Notes: a model not told the origin generated them from the sequence alone. Shown: positions 35,046-46,011, counted from the stretch's first letter. The stretch is 64,000 nt of DNA from Triatoma infestans (GCA_011037195.1 JAAEAF010009011.1:1-64000), one strand, 5' to 3'. Numbers and translations: made by a program.

Positions 35046-35350
35046 CTTTTAAAGATAAAAAATTGAGCATACACAATTTTTATGTAACCAATCATTTTAA
35101 TAAATAATTACATTATGACAATATATAGTTAATTTTTTCCTTTTTATTTTAAATAAATATTTTTTTTACAACATATTATCTTCCTTGAATCTACCAGAGA
35201 GAGATATCTTGCGACTTACGACTAGTGTGGAAGGTTAAAGAATGGAATTATAAACAATAAGATTGTTAGCAGTCAAGTACATAGGGATAAATACATAAAT
35301 ATTCTAAATTACATAAACATTCTATTCTAATAAATAAATAATTGTATGTA

Positions 35351-36269
35351 TACAGAGTGTCCCAAGGTATATGGATAACGACTTTTTCTCGGAAACTAAG
35401 ATAGCTAGAAAAAAACTAAAAAAAAAGCTAAAAAATACACTAAACAAAAAGCTAAAAAAGATAAAAAAAATACGTGTCCCCGTAGTTTTTTGTTAGAAAT
35501 CCAAATTTAATTTGCAAATTTGTTTTGGTGCATCGAGAAGCGAGATACAGGTACCAACTTCATTTTTTTCAAATGGAGATGTATGGTTTTTATTTAAGAA
35601 AATAGATTCCTCTATTTTTTGTAAGAAAAATTTACTTGAACGGTTTTTTTTTCTTTGAGCGATATTTTACAAGTTATGAATGAAAACATGATTCCTATAA
35701 GAAATTTCAAAATGATATTATAACGGTTTTTTGATTGAATAAGAAGAAAAGTACTAGTTTATTATAAATTTTACTCCTCATTAATTACAGATCTTGCTCG
35801 AACTGGCCCCCACCATTAGAGATGTATTTCTTTGGTCATAAGGTACAATTGGCAGGAAAAAGCATGTGTATGCATTTATAATAAAAGCAGGAATAAAATT
35901 TATAATAAAATAGTACTTTTGTTCTTATTCAATAAAAAAACCGTTATAATATCATTTTGAAATTTCTTATAGGAATTATGTTTTCATTCATAACTTGTAA
36001 AATATCTCTCAAAGAAAAAAAAACCGTTCAAGTAAATTTTTCTTACAAAATATAGAGGAATGTATTTCTTAAATAAAAACCATACCTCCCCATTTGAAAA
36101 AATGAAGTTGGTATCTGTATCTCGTTTCTCGAAACACCAAAACAAATCTGCAAATTAAATTTGAATTTCTAACCAAAAAACTACGGAGACACGTATTTTT
36201 TAGTTTTTTTCTAGCTATCTTAGTTTCCGAGAAAAAGTCGTTATCCATATACCTTGGGACACCCTGTAT
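35351..36269. mobile_element. Foldback element with ~0.4 kb inverted arms
   Basis: Left arm 35351-35775 and right arm 35893-36269 are inverted copies. Tips are TACAGAGTGTCCCAAGG and the inverse of ACAGGGTGTCCCAAGG. Arms share GGATAACGACTTTTTCTCGG and AAAACCGTTATAATATC-type blocks. The left arm has an extra ~50 bp AAAGCTAAAA array. The 117 bp between the arms has no coding motif. TA flanks both tips. A transposase is not encoded. Confidence 0.85.
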
Positions 36270-37734
36270 ATATACAATATTATTAGCATCCTCATCAATA
36301 TACAGATGTATATGTGTGTTTTTCGTTTAACGCTCAATCCTGGGGAATCTCCATAAATCAGTATTTCAAGAAAAAAAAAAAATGTTGCAAATTAATTGCA
36401 AAGTATAATTTTAATTATAGAAGTAATAATTTAAAAAAAATTTCGCAAAAACTGAAAATGTAACCAAACAGGAAATTGCAAATTTTGTTCACGAACATCA
36501 AATTACATATATAAAACAGCCATTTCCGGTGAAAATTCAATTGATAAGTATGCAATACTTTCTTTGTTTTTCAGCAACAAGAGAATTTAAAAAGAAGAGA
36601 AAATTTAAATATTACGACAGAAAATGTAATTAGGTTTAAAAAACATTTATAAAAAATAAAAATACATATAAAAACAATTTGAAACAAAAAAAAAAAAAAA
36701 CAACAATGATGGAAACACAAAGAAATGAAACAATCCACGCTCTTTCTTTTTGTCTAAACAATGCAAAAAACAGAAATTACAGAGAACAAGGCGAGCGAGT
36801 AAAAACTATTCTAATGTTTTTAAAAGTCCTTCAAACAAACTTTGTTCTAGTTTACATTCATTGAAACTACTTTTATAGTCACCCACGCATAATTCTTTCT
36901 CAAAAAAAAAAAAAAATTGCTGTCCTATAGAAAATAAAATTTACATAATAAAGCTAGAATTAAAAAAAAAATTACAATAATACGCATTATAATTGTGATA
37001 CCTTTTTCTCACGCCTTGTTTACGATTAAGGCTTTTATACGATTTTTTTTCACAGTTTCTAGGAGAAGCTTGGTACTTAAAGTTATTAATCATTCGTCTA
37101 TTAAGTCGGTAGGCGTGACAGAGGGGATTAATGCGTAGTTAAAGTGCACCTATAGTGCATGCAGTATCTGAGCATGTTTCTTTGCCTTATTTCTGACTGA
37201 TTAAGGATAATTTTTCTATTTTTTTTAGAGACTGACTGATTTTAGAGAGAATATTTGTACACAGTCTTTGAATTTCATATTTTCAAGTATCTGTCATCTT
37301 ATTTTCAGTATAACATCTTATTGTGACAGTTATTGTGTGCAGTAGAAATCTTGAAAAATGAAAATCAATGTCTCTTCGGAAAATTGATGAATTAGTTTTT
37401 GACGATGGCGAACCAAGCAGAAATGCGGACTTTATCGGACCAACCGATTTATTAAGATTTTTTCTTCCTTAGTCGTAAATCTTTCCAAATTATCATATCA
37501 TAACTTGCTGATGTTATTGTTATACTTGGAGCAGCTCGGCAAGTGTTTCTTTGGCTCTATAAAGACATATACAGTCGACAGTGAAACTTGCCTGCCCCGC
37601 AACATCAACCATCACTGCCCCAAAATTTTATTTCCTTTGCCTTTTTCTAATAAATAATGGAAAGTAAATTATCATTAATGAGAGAATCTTTTTAAACAAA
37701 TTAATGGTCAGTTTTTCCTCTTAATTCGTTTAAC
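36270..37734. other. AT-rich sequence
   Basis: No recognised element. The 61-codon frame at 36679-36864 begins in a poly-A run and is not supported. Confidence 0.5.
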
Positions 37735-38420
37735 ATAATAATAATAATAAATAAAATTGTCTTTATTAGGAACATATAATACAAATACACAAAAAATAAA
37801 TCTCTTTTGTTTTAAGACGAATACTCATGGTCCACTGACCGTCTGAGGGCTAAACTAAACTTTTCCGCATGCGAAATACAATTTCAAAACAAGAAAAAAA
37901 TATAATTGAAAATGAAAAATCCTAAAAATATAATTGAAAATTCGAAATGCTATCGTCAAATCGAAAAATCTTTTGTTGTATTAGAATAACAACAAAACAA
38001 AAACAAGAAAAAGAATCATTACTCCATCATTACTGAAATGTACCATACTTGTTAAATTAAAAAGGATAATTATAAAAGAATATAAGAATAAGAATAAAAA
38101 ATAAAAGAAGAAATTTCGGAAATATGTACCTCAATCCATATTCTAATAATTAAACTATTGTATAAAAAAATATCTATAATTCCAGGCTACCTTACAATAA
38201 TTTACCAAGCTGGACCAGTCTTTTCCATTTAAATATGCCTTAAACTCATCTTCAGTTAGCATATCCTCCTTTAAATACTTTCGACGATACTCTTTTAGAA
38301 CAGGGCAAGAAAGTGAAGACGTCCACGATCTCATTCCTGTTACACAATGAGCACAATTTGACCTGCTCAGTGAAGGTATATTTGTTTAGATAAAGCAGTT
38401 CGCCCCTCAATTTAATTCGT
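37735..38420 (-). pseudogene. LINE-B 3' end with AATAAAGAC tail, copy 1
   Basis: On the minus strand, CSLCNRNEIVDVFTFL-like cysteine-knuckle sequence (about 38360-38300) is followed by decayed coding sequence, then 3' UTR, the signal AATAAAGACAATTTTATTTATT, and an ATT-type tail at 37735-37756. Frames are broken. The knuckle and tail identify the 3' end of a non-LTR retrotransposon. Confidence 0.6.
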
Positions 38421-38557
38421 CTAACATATTGGATTGCAAAAAAATACCAAGAGAGAAAGAGCTAGTAAAACAGATAAAACTAAAAAAAATAGAGAAATGC
38501 TATTAGAAAAAGCCAAATATGTTGGATACAGAACATTATTTAAATGATAAAAAAAAA

Positions 38558-38735
38558 GCCGGGATTAGCTCAGTGGTAGCGCACTGGTTTAGTAACACGG
38601 AGGTCCCGGGTTCAAATCCAGCAGTGCTGCTCTTAGCTTTTCTCAGACTCAGCGGCTGATTGTCCGATGTTAGGCAGTGCTGTCTGTAACAAGACAACAC
38701 TGCCCGGAGGCTGGCTTGTAGTGAGAAGTATACGT
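38558..38735 (+). mobile_element. SINE-B (tRNA-derived), diverged copy
   Basis: The head GCCGGGATTAGCTCAGTGG with box B GGGTTCAAATCC looks like a tRNA 5' part, and the body (CAACACTGCCCGGAGGC, GTGAGAAG) matches the other SINE-B copies. Anticodon stem pairing fails, so it is not a functional tRNA. Confidence 0.65.
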
Positions 38736-38749
38736 AATAGGTTTTAGAA

Positions 38750-39075
38750 GGAGAGAAATTAATGAGGAAGGGATGTGAGAAATAAGCTAGAATGAATGCT
38801 GAACACTCTTTACTAAAATAGAGACATAAAACTGCCAGGACTTTATACGTAAATAGAATTTAGAGATTTAGATTGAGCAATGAAAAAGGTAGTAGTTGGT
38901 TGCTGACGCGTTTAACTGCTATATAAAGTGTCCCAAGACTACCCCTTGTAGGGCTAGAGCAGCTGTATATATATAGAGTCTCCCACTCTAGTCCGGCGAG
39001 GGAGATTCTTAGTATTTTGTGTGAGTGTGTCTCTCTCTGCTTTAGATCCCTCTCTTCGGATTCTATTAAAATAAC
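38750..39075 (+). mobile_element. CCCACTCTAG-family element
   Basis: AAGGAGAGAAATTAATG to TCTCTCTCTGCTT..TTCGGATTCTATTA, with CTATATAAAG and TATATATATAGAGTCTCCC TATA-like boxes. Structure and length suit a short solo LTR; no internal element is present. Confidence 0.5.
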
Positions 39076-39547
39076 CCTGTGAGCGCCATTGACCGGAAAT
39101 GTTGAAGTGCGAAAAAAAATCTGGTGTGAAACCCTGATACGAATTATTCTTACTGAAATTTACACAAATTTTTTGCAAAAAATTATTAATTTTTATGACT
39201 AAATGTTTGCTTATCTTCAATTTTATATAATTAGAGAATTAAATTAAATGACATTTTACGAGGAAAGCCTACATATTTTTTTTCATCAAAACTTCTTTAC
39301 ATGAACACTCTCGGAAAACAGGTTCCCAATAAAAGTGATGATAGGTCTCTGTATTCACTAATTAAATGAAATTCTCGGTGTCTGAGTGGATTCAATAAAT
39401 ATATTAATATTTACACTGTAACTACATTGAAGTGACTACCGGCATGTAATCTCACCCTTCTATATTTGTACTCGTATTAGACCTATGACAAAAATTCGAA
39501 GATTAAAGAATAGTACCAAAATCCCGAGCTTGAAGAATATCGGTTTC
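39076..39547. other. Diverged P sequence and AT-rich spacer
   Basis: A minus-orientation P 3' tip lies at about 39110-39135 (AATCTGGTGTGAAACC), and the last 60 bp (CCCGAGCTTGAAGAATATCGG) look like the middle of a plus-orientation P copy, interrupted at 39548. Confidence 0.5.
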
Positions 39548-39560
39548 TTCAACTTTCTCC
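39548..39560. repeat. Left 13-bp direct repeat of SINE-virus composite
   Basis: TTCAACTTTCTCC, identical to 40842-40854. It directly precedes the SINE start. Confidence 0.75.
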
Positions 39561-39771
39561 GTCCACACGCGTTGATCTACTGGCTAGCGTACTCGCCTTT
39601 CGTGCAAGAATTCTGGGTTCGATTCTCGTGAGGGCAAAGTCGATGTTGACCCAGTAGCGTGATAAAAAATGGGAAGCTACAGTTAGTAGCGCCCTAAGTA
39701 GCTAAAAGGCGGAACTAAAAGGCGTGGGAACTGCGGCGTGCTTACCACACACGCTCCACCTATTCAAATCG
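39561..39771 (+). mobile_element. SINE-A (tRNA-Glu-derived), fused to virus-like sequence
   Basis: The head GCGTTGATCTACTGGCTAGCG and box B GGTTCGATTCTC match tRNA-Glu-like SINE copies at 57936 and 61172. The body follows the consensus as far as CTATTCAAATCGCC, then stops; the usual end (TCTGGCAAGCCTTGGCCC...poly-T) is replaced by the virus-like block. Confidence 0.8.
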
Positions 39772-40104
39772 CCGTATAGCATCGCCCCACCTATATTTTT
39801 GGCACACGCTAGCCCTTACACAATACGACTCATAACGTAAAGTGTAAGCCTTTCTGTTGTAACAATCGAAGAACAGAGAAAAAATTTTCGTCATATTTCT
39901 TTCTGCCAAATTTCCATGAAATCGGCTGATAATCTCCACCACCAAATCATACGGCAGCCCATTAATAATACAGAAGCAAACAAATTTTATTCTGGCATGA
40001 TAAAAATTCAAATCCGCGCAGAATAAAACTTGATAAAAATAAGCAGGCCAGGTTGACAAAGAAAACTGTCGCTCCAGTTGATCAAATAGTTTATTAACAT
40101 CCAT
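39760..40104 (-). pseudogene. Companion reading frame next to capsid-like frame
   Basis: A 114-codon minus-strand frame starts at ATG 40104, seven bases beyond the stop of the capsid-like frame (40111-40113), so the two lie head to tail as in compact viral genomes. It is not recognised. It is rich in Phe, Tyr and Cys (e.g. FVCFCIING, YESYCVRASVCQKY) with no signal peptide or clear transmembrane run. The last ~4 codons and the stop come from the neighbouring SINE, so the original C-terminus is lost or unknown. It may be a second structural-protein frame or an accessory gene of the same virus. Confidence 0.45.
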
Positions 40105-40110
40105 CTGAAA

Positions 40111-40824
40111 TTACACAATCTCATTATACATTCTGCCGCGAAATTGAAATCTATAATAAGTTCTAACTCTACACGTAATATATGTTACAAAAAGCTGAGT
40201 ACTATCTTTTCCATTAGCATTTTTATGTTCAGCATTAAAAGGTCTTATATACAGCAAAGGAGGACATTTATTAATATCAGTCTTTATCATGAATTCACCC
40301 GCAGTTTTTGAATCATTCAACAAGCTAGGAGCATCAATCGCACGACATTTAGGATTCCATTTACACCTAATCTTCGTACGACGCGTAACAATCCTCTTTT
40401 TAACACCCGCAATCGTGGTCTCTCCAATATCCATTGTCTTTGGCGGGTTCCAAGATGTTTTTTTAACATCTGACGGATTATAAGAATTATTATAGAAATA
40501 CTCAAAATAATTAGGACCTTTTCCGGATAAATCATTAATAACAACATCTTTATCAAAATAAGAATCAGCACCTTCCAATTTTTCTTCATTATACTTGGAG
40601 TTATAATATCCAAATATGGCATCAAAAACATTTTTGCTTTGACCAGTATTAATATGGCGAATATGATGAATATCAAACATATCAATAACACATAATACGT
40701 CAACTAATCTGGCTTTACCATACACCTTACAATAAAAATTCATAATATCAGCGTCATTATTACAATCATAGTTCAAAACATTTAGCTGCTTAAAATGATG
40801 GTGATCTTGCTGGCAACCACTAAC
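40111..40824 (-). pseudogene. Endogenous densovirus-like capsid fragment
   Basis: An uninterrupted minus-strand frame runs from an upstream stop (40825-40827) to 40111. The first ATG is internal, so the N-terminal part of the protein is missing and the frame is a fragment of about 237 codons. The features are those of the C-terminal part of a small icosahedral-virus capsid: no low-complexity sequence, many aromatic residues, basic runs (KKRIVTRRTKIR), and a C-terminal stretch with CPPLLYIRPFN and LFVTYITCRVRTYYRF. The likeness to densovirus (Parvoviridae) structural proteins is by eye only. An intact frame suggests recent insertion or selection. Alternatives are another ssDNA virus family or an unrelated host gene. 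Confidence 0.5.
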
Positions 40825-40841
40825 TCATCCATCCATAGGGT

Positions 40842-40854
40842 TTCAACTTTCTCC
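40842..40854. repeat. Right 13-bp direct repeat of SINE-virus composite
   Basis: TTCAACTTTCTCC, matching 39548-39560. Confidence 0.75.
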
Positions 40855-41140
40855 ATACAATACTGACCATATATATATATACAGTGACCTATTAATTTTG
40901 TTTGTAATACGTTTTCAGAATAAATTCATTTACACGGGGTTTTGAGGTAGGGAGGTTAAGCTTTCCTCTAAAGTGCCATTTGAATTAAACTGTACGTCTC
41001 TAATATCTATATTATATTAACTAGAATTTCCAAATTTGGAAATAATCAGTACGACATTGCTGAAGAGTTTCTGCACTTTTTGTTGTTCTTGTTGCTATTT
41101 TCTCCCTAATACTAACGGGTTTCATTAAACTTATATGAAT
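40855..41140 (+). repeat. Family P fragment, right of composite
   Basis: AATAAATTCATTTACACGGGG, CTTTCCTCTAAAGTGCCATT and AATTTCCAAATTTGG match the middle of family P, diverged. It may be the other half of the copy seen before 39548. Confidence 0.55.
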
Positions 41141-41264
41141 AAACAACCATAACAAGGGTCATTTATTGGAATTTTGGATTCTCCAAACAAGAAAATAATA
41201 GAACAAAATTTCTGTGCCATTGAATCAGTCGTCTTACCAACTTTATTTTACTACAGTTTAGAAG

Positions 41265-41945
41265 AAGAAAAAGTCTTTATTTACACAATACATTCTTTTG
41301 TGAAAATAAAAATACAAAAATAATGATAATGATGAACTAAAATAATTTGTAAATAACTAATGTAATTTAAAGACAACAACATGGTCAATGACCGTCCGTG
41401 AAGTCTGTAAGAAATTATCAATTACAATTTAAAGTTTTTGATTTGTTGTATAAAGTGAGATATTGAAAATTTTTGTTCTTAATCAAAATTATTGATGTGA
41501 CATTAAAATTTAAAAAGATTTTTATATAAAATTATTTTATTTGATTTTTTTTACCCTGACTCTACTTTTTTTTATTAATTATATTTAAAAATTACGATTA
41601 ATTGTATTTATATATATATACATTTTTCATTTCTCTCTCTTTTTCCTTTTAAACAAAAAATACAAATAAATAACATAAATAAATTTTTCTTTATTTGCTG
41701 AGAAAGGATTCAGGTAGTTAATATTTCAAGTAGAGAGCGATACTCGACGGGCGTACGCCGCTTTACAATATCCTTCTAGCGCCACCCAATCTTTACCGTA
41801 CAGGTATTCTATTAACATTTTTCTACAGAGCGACGAGGATCTAAACCGAACCCGGCGAATTTCGCCTAATGCTGGGCAGCCCGCCAGGAAATGGTACAGA
41901 TTCTCATTCTCTTCTTGATCGCACAATGTACACTCTTAAGTCGCT
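41265..41945 (-). pseudogene. LINE-B-like 3' end, copy 2
   Basis: On the minus strand 41926-41726 encodes CDQEENENLYHFLAGCP, a C-terminal CCHC-like knuckle of non-LTR elements, then LYGKDWVALEGYCKAAYARR. Downstream is AT-rich 3' UTR with GACGGTCATTGACCATG and a final TAAATAAAGACTTTTTC signal near 41275, resembling the ends at 37740 and 55660. Only the 3' end is left. Confidence 0.65.
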
Positions 41946-41965
41946 CGACTTAAAGAATTTATTTA

Positions 41966-42931
41966 TTCTGTAACGGCCACACTTCTGAATTAAATGAGGT
42001 TAAACAAGGAGTTCCGCTAGGGTCTGTTTTTGGACCAATCTTATTCCTGCTATACATTAATGACTTAGATATGGCATTTCCGGGAGAATGTATCTTGTAC
42101 GCTGACGACACCACATTAATAGCGAAAGGCAGGGCTGTTGAAGAGGTGACAAAGATGGCTAATGGTAACATTTCATCCCTCAATGATTGGCGGCAAAAAA
42201 ATGAATTGTTATTAAATGAGAAGAAAACTCAGAGCTTACTACTTAGCCTAATTGAGAAGAAAAAAGTAGAAACTAAAGTATTTCTAGGTGTCACAATAGA
42301 TTGCAGGCTTACTTGGAAAAGTCATATACATATCTTGAGTAACAAGTTATCAAAAATAATTTTTTTATTGAGAAAACTGCGTGAAGAAGTTCCAGCTGAG
42401 GTTATAAAGACTGCCTACTATGGTCTGTTTCATTCCAGAATGGTAAATGGTGTTGAGCCATGTGGGGGAATCTCCGAAGCTTATATTGTTTTTAGACTTC
42501 AGAAAAGAGCTATTAGAACAATGATGAAAAAGAGGGCTCGGGTTAGCTGCAGGCCTCTCTTCAAAAAATTAAATATAATGACGCTACCCTCAGTATTCAT
42601 TTTGAAACAAGCACTGCGTAAGAAAAAAGAGCCTTTAATTGAAACTAGAGGTGATAAGCATAATCACAATCTACGCAATAAAGATATGCTATGTATGCTT
42701 TACAAACGACTAGTGATATCTGATCAACTTTCCAGTGTCATGTCGGCGAGAGTATTTAACAAAATTCCCTTAGGTGTAAAACGGTTAAGTGAGAATCACT
42801 TCAAACAAACCATCACCAGTTTCTTGATAAAGAATTGTTTTTATGACATAAAAGAATTTATTAATGCAGAGTGGGGAGTGATGAACATTTCAAGTAAGAC
42901 TGAAAGTTTTGCAGTTAGTTTTAATATATAG
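41966..42931 (+). pseudogene. LINE reverse transcriptase, C-terminal two thirds
   Basis: A long open frame, in frame from about 41969 with no start codon of its own, encodes VKQGVPLGSVFGPILFLLYI (motif B and the segment after it), ILYADDTTL (motif C), then KTQSLLL, FLGVTID..LTWKSHI, and a tail with LQKRAIRTM and HNHNLRNKDML. This is the CR1/Jockey-type RT arrangement and its usual C-terminus. Motif A and all endonuclease sequence are missing, so it is 5' truncated, yet ~320 codons remain open, suggesting a young insertion. Confidence 0.8.
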
Positions 42932-44199
42932 TGTAAAGTCGTATAGAGTGGTTGATCGTCTATTATATACATTTTATCTAACAAATTACACTGTAATGTT
43001 TTATAAAATGGATGAGTGCTGCTATCTATTATTTTCAACTGAATATTATTAACAAATTCGCATTGTAAACAATGAATAAGGGTACTAAACATATTTTTCT
43101 ACAAATCTATATTATTACTTATATTTAAATTTAGAACTGTAAAAATCCATATAAAAATTTTGAAATATAGCTTTTAATTTCTGAAAACCAAAAAATATTT
43201 TTTCCTAATTATTTCCAGTGCCAAAATTTGGAAAAGGTTTAATGTATACAAAAAAATTGGAGACAGTTTAGTTTACTGCAGTTTATACGATTATAAATTT
43301 AATATTACCTCGCTAAAGTGAATTTATTCTGTAAAATGTTTCCAATAATAGTTAATAATTTAAAACTGGAAAGTTAGTATTAAAAGAATTCGGGAAACTG
43401 TACTGAAAAATCGGACTTTCAAAGTTACGGATTCCAACGAGAAGGGTCAGCCAAGATATTTAATATTTATCGCCTCACCCAAGTGTTCACAGTCTAAAAA
43501 ATTCTTTGCCTAAATAATCAAATGGGTTCCTAACAGAACCAAAAATAAATAAAAAAAAAAACCATAATAATAAATTAATATCAGCTTTGTATATTTAAAA
43601 TTTCATTATTTGCTTTATATTAATATTCAAACCATCTAATTCATCACCTTCCAAATCCATAGTCCAGCTCTTGTTTATACTTCCGCCCATCATACAAACA
43701 CGATATTTCAATAAACTGGGAAATATGGCCTCTGACCAAGAAATTGTTTTATTAATCTCATTTAACGCTTTTTTAAAATTTTAAACCTGGAAAAACAAAA
43801 AAATGCTGGAACTTTTATTAAATGTTTTGTTAAATATTTTTAGACTACTTTACTAATGGCAAAGTTTTTCAGCTCTCTTTTTTATTATATTTATTTACAA
43901 TATAAATATATTATATTTATTAGGTATTATTATATTTATTTTGTCAAAATATTAAATTTTATTTTTTTTTGGTTCTGCACCAAATACTATTTTTTAGAAA
44001 TCAAATTATAATTAATATTTTTATCGAGTGTAAATTTAAAAAGGTAGGAAAAGAAAAGAAGAGAAGTCTGAAATTGTCTTATATTTTTTTTGTAAAAAAA
44101 AAATAATGTATTGAAGTAAAAGAGAAATTTGGTTCTCCTATCCAACCGGAAAAGCCAAGTCAGGATCTGGTGTTTGGTTGTAAATGGACTTTGTGAGGA
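42932..44199. other. AT-rich sequence
   Basis: Long A/T runs, no recognised element. Confidence 0.5.
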
Positions 44200-44440
44200 G
44201 AAAGATTATAAAGAAAATGAAATGACCGAGCGAAAAGTTATGATGTTGGCTGGTGATGTAGAACGGAAGCGTTGGCTAGTTGAACGGTATAGTTAGGATT
44301 CTTGCTTGTTTCAATGGACGATTAGCTAATGTGGCTTGTTTGGTGAACATTCTTTAGTCTTGCCTAAAAGGGATTTTTGGCAGGAAGCAGATTGCAGTTA
44401 GTTGATTGCTTGTAGAAAGAATTTTTTGAGTAATTAGAAA
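44200..44440 (+). other. Sequence resembling 13790-13940
   Basis: Phrases like GTTGGCTAGTTGAACGG and GATTAGCTAATGTGG are shared loosely with GGTTAGTTAGAACGC and AATTAGCTACAATGG at 13815-13865. It may be an old repeat; class unknown. Confidence 0.3.
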
Positions 44441-44655
44441 GCCGCTGGAGCCGTTTTCGTGGAAATCACGAAAAACTGGGGAAAAAAATCATTCAGTAAA
44501 GTCGCATTTCCGGTTGATAGAATTTGGCCGAAATCTTCATGATTGGCGGTGATAGTACCTAAACAGAATATCAAGTTTGGAAGTTCCTGGGCTTTTCGTT
44601 TTTGAGGTATTCTGTTAAGACATACACACACCCGCACACACACCATAGAATAGAA
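44441..44655 (-). repeat. Family P fragment
   Basis: GGAGCCGTTTTCGTGGAAATC, CGGTTGATAGAATT and a CA microsatellite at about 44623-44642. The LINE at 44660 is inserted at or beside the microsatellite. Confidence 0.7.
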
Positions 44656-44806
44656 TAGAAAGCGGGGCGGCGGGGGGGGGAGCCTCATTCCACTGCGACC
44701 TAAAAATTGAGGTCTATTGTGGATCCCCTTAAGTTACAGAACAGCCCCCAGCTTTGCCCTCCTAATCAATCCTAGCAAAGCTGAGAGCGGCTCCGTCATG
44801 AAGCTT

Positions 44807-45400
44807 TCAGCTTCGGGATTGCCCGTCCCCAATGAAGAAACCTAATCCTCGCCAGGCCGGCGNNNNNNNNNNNNNNNNNNNNNNNNNNNNNNNNNNNNNN
44901 NNNNNNNNNNNNNNNNNNNNNNNNNNNNNNNNNNNNNNNNNNNNNNNNNNNNNNNNNNNNNNNNNNNNNNNNNNNNNNNNNNNNNNNNNNNNNNNNNNNN
45001 NNNNNNNNNNNNNNNNNNNNNNNNNNNNNNNNNNNNNNNNNNNNNNNNNNNNNNNNNNNNNNNNNNNNNNNNNNNNNNNNNNNNNNNNNNNNNNNNNNNN
45101 NNNNNNNNNNNNNNNNNNNNCCCTAGCGCAGAGTTGTAACGCCACGACTTCAGCCTGAAAGACCGTGGCGTACTTCCCTAGGCTGGCCTTAATTTTAACT
45201 TTAGGCCTGCCCCCGTAGACCCCAGCTCCGACCCCAGTCGGAGTTTTGGATCCATCTGTATACCAGATCGAGTTACCGAACAGGGGTGGGTCGCAGCCCC
45301 ATTCGCCTCTGCTCGGTATGGAAGTTCCTTTCGAACAAATACTTGGGAACCATCCTATCCGTTGGCATCCCCAGAAGATAGTCCGCCTTGATTTCCTCAA
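44807..45400 (-). pseudogene. LINE RNase H domain, with gap
   Basis: IWYTDGSKTPTGVGAGVYGG (catalytic Asp in TDG) and YATVFQAEVVALQLCAR (catalytic Glu in AEV) are the first two RNase H motifs. The rest is lost in the N-run; PAWRGLGFF resumes after it. Confidence 0.8.
44863..45120. other. Assembly gap (258 N)
   Basis: A run of N within the RNase H region of a repeat. Confidence 0.99.
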
Positions 45401-46011
45401 TCAACCTCTGGTTATTACGATCATGCCTAGAGGTGATGGGAGGCGGCCCCTGCAGGAGCCTATGTATTCCCATTCTGGCTTCGCCTAGAACGAGAATGTG
45501 TAATGGTGGCAGATTGAGGAGGACTTCCAACGCCGCAGTCGGGGTGGTCTTCAGGGCCCCCGTGGAACCAAGGCATGCTCGCCTTTGGATCCCACCGAGC
45601 CCTTCCACCGCCCCCTTCTGCAACGTTTTGGTCCACCAAACTACCGACCATATGTAACCATGGGTCTGATGATCCTGGTGTAGATCCATAGTGACAGACT
45701 TGGGCGCAAGCCCCAGTTTCTCCCACAAAGCTGTCTGCATCTATTAAATGACGCATCGGCTCTGTGAGGAATTTTGTCAATGTGTTGATTTCAAGAGAGT
45801 CTTCTGTCGAAAGTAACGCCAAGGTACTTCGCCTCCGTCGCAAATGGAATCGGGGTATGCCCAAGTAATAGAGGCCTAAGGCCTTCCAACTTGTGGCGCA
45901 ATGTGAAAGGAACTATTATGGCTTTGTGGGGGTTTATGGACAAGTCCTCCTCCCTACACCATTCCTAACCAGGTTTAGAGCTGCTTGAACCCGCTCTGCA
46001 ATCGTAGTAGG
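45401..46011 (-). pseudogene. LINE RT thumb and connection region
   Basis: Overlapping frames in at least two phases cover this stretch (45864-45460, 45740-45273). Typical phrases are KLGLAPKSVTMDLHQ, LGGIQRRACLGSTGALKTTP and LEVLLNLPPLHI. It joins the RT palm to RNase H. Confidence 0.7.

Larger units (their letters stand above)
33605..35065 (+). pseudogene. Penelope-like element 3' end, copy 3
   Basis: Same sequence as 27507-28620 but with ~180 bp extra at about 33838-34018. The coding tail at 34078-34210 reads YSNHLKRFLSESIRINLNPN then YKRDKDVINSSYNNIF. The 3' UTR runs to a hammerhead-like motif at 35006. The RT region is absent, so this is a 3'-end copy only. The extra segment ends with TATTTTTTAATCGTAAAATA, a second version of sequence just upstream of the ribozyme, so it may derive from another PLE end. 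Confidence 0.7.

Noticed and set aside
35351..36269. Thought of a regulatory RNA hairpin
   Set aside because: The perfect long arms with TA-flanked tips fit a foldback transposon better.
44832..45158. Frames made mostly of unknown residues
   Set aside because: They run through the assembly gap at 44863-45120.
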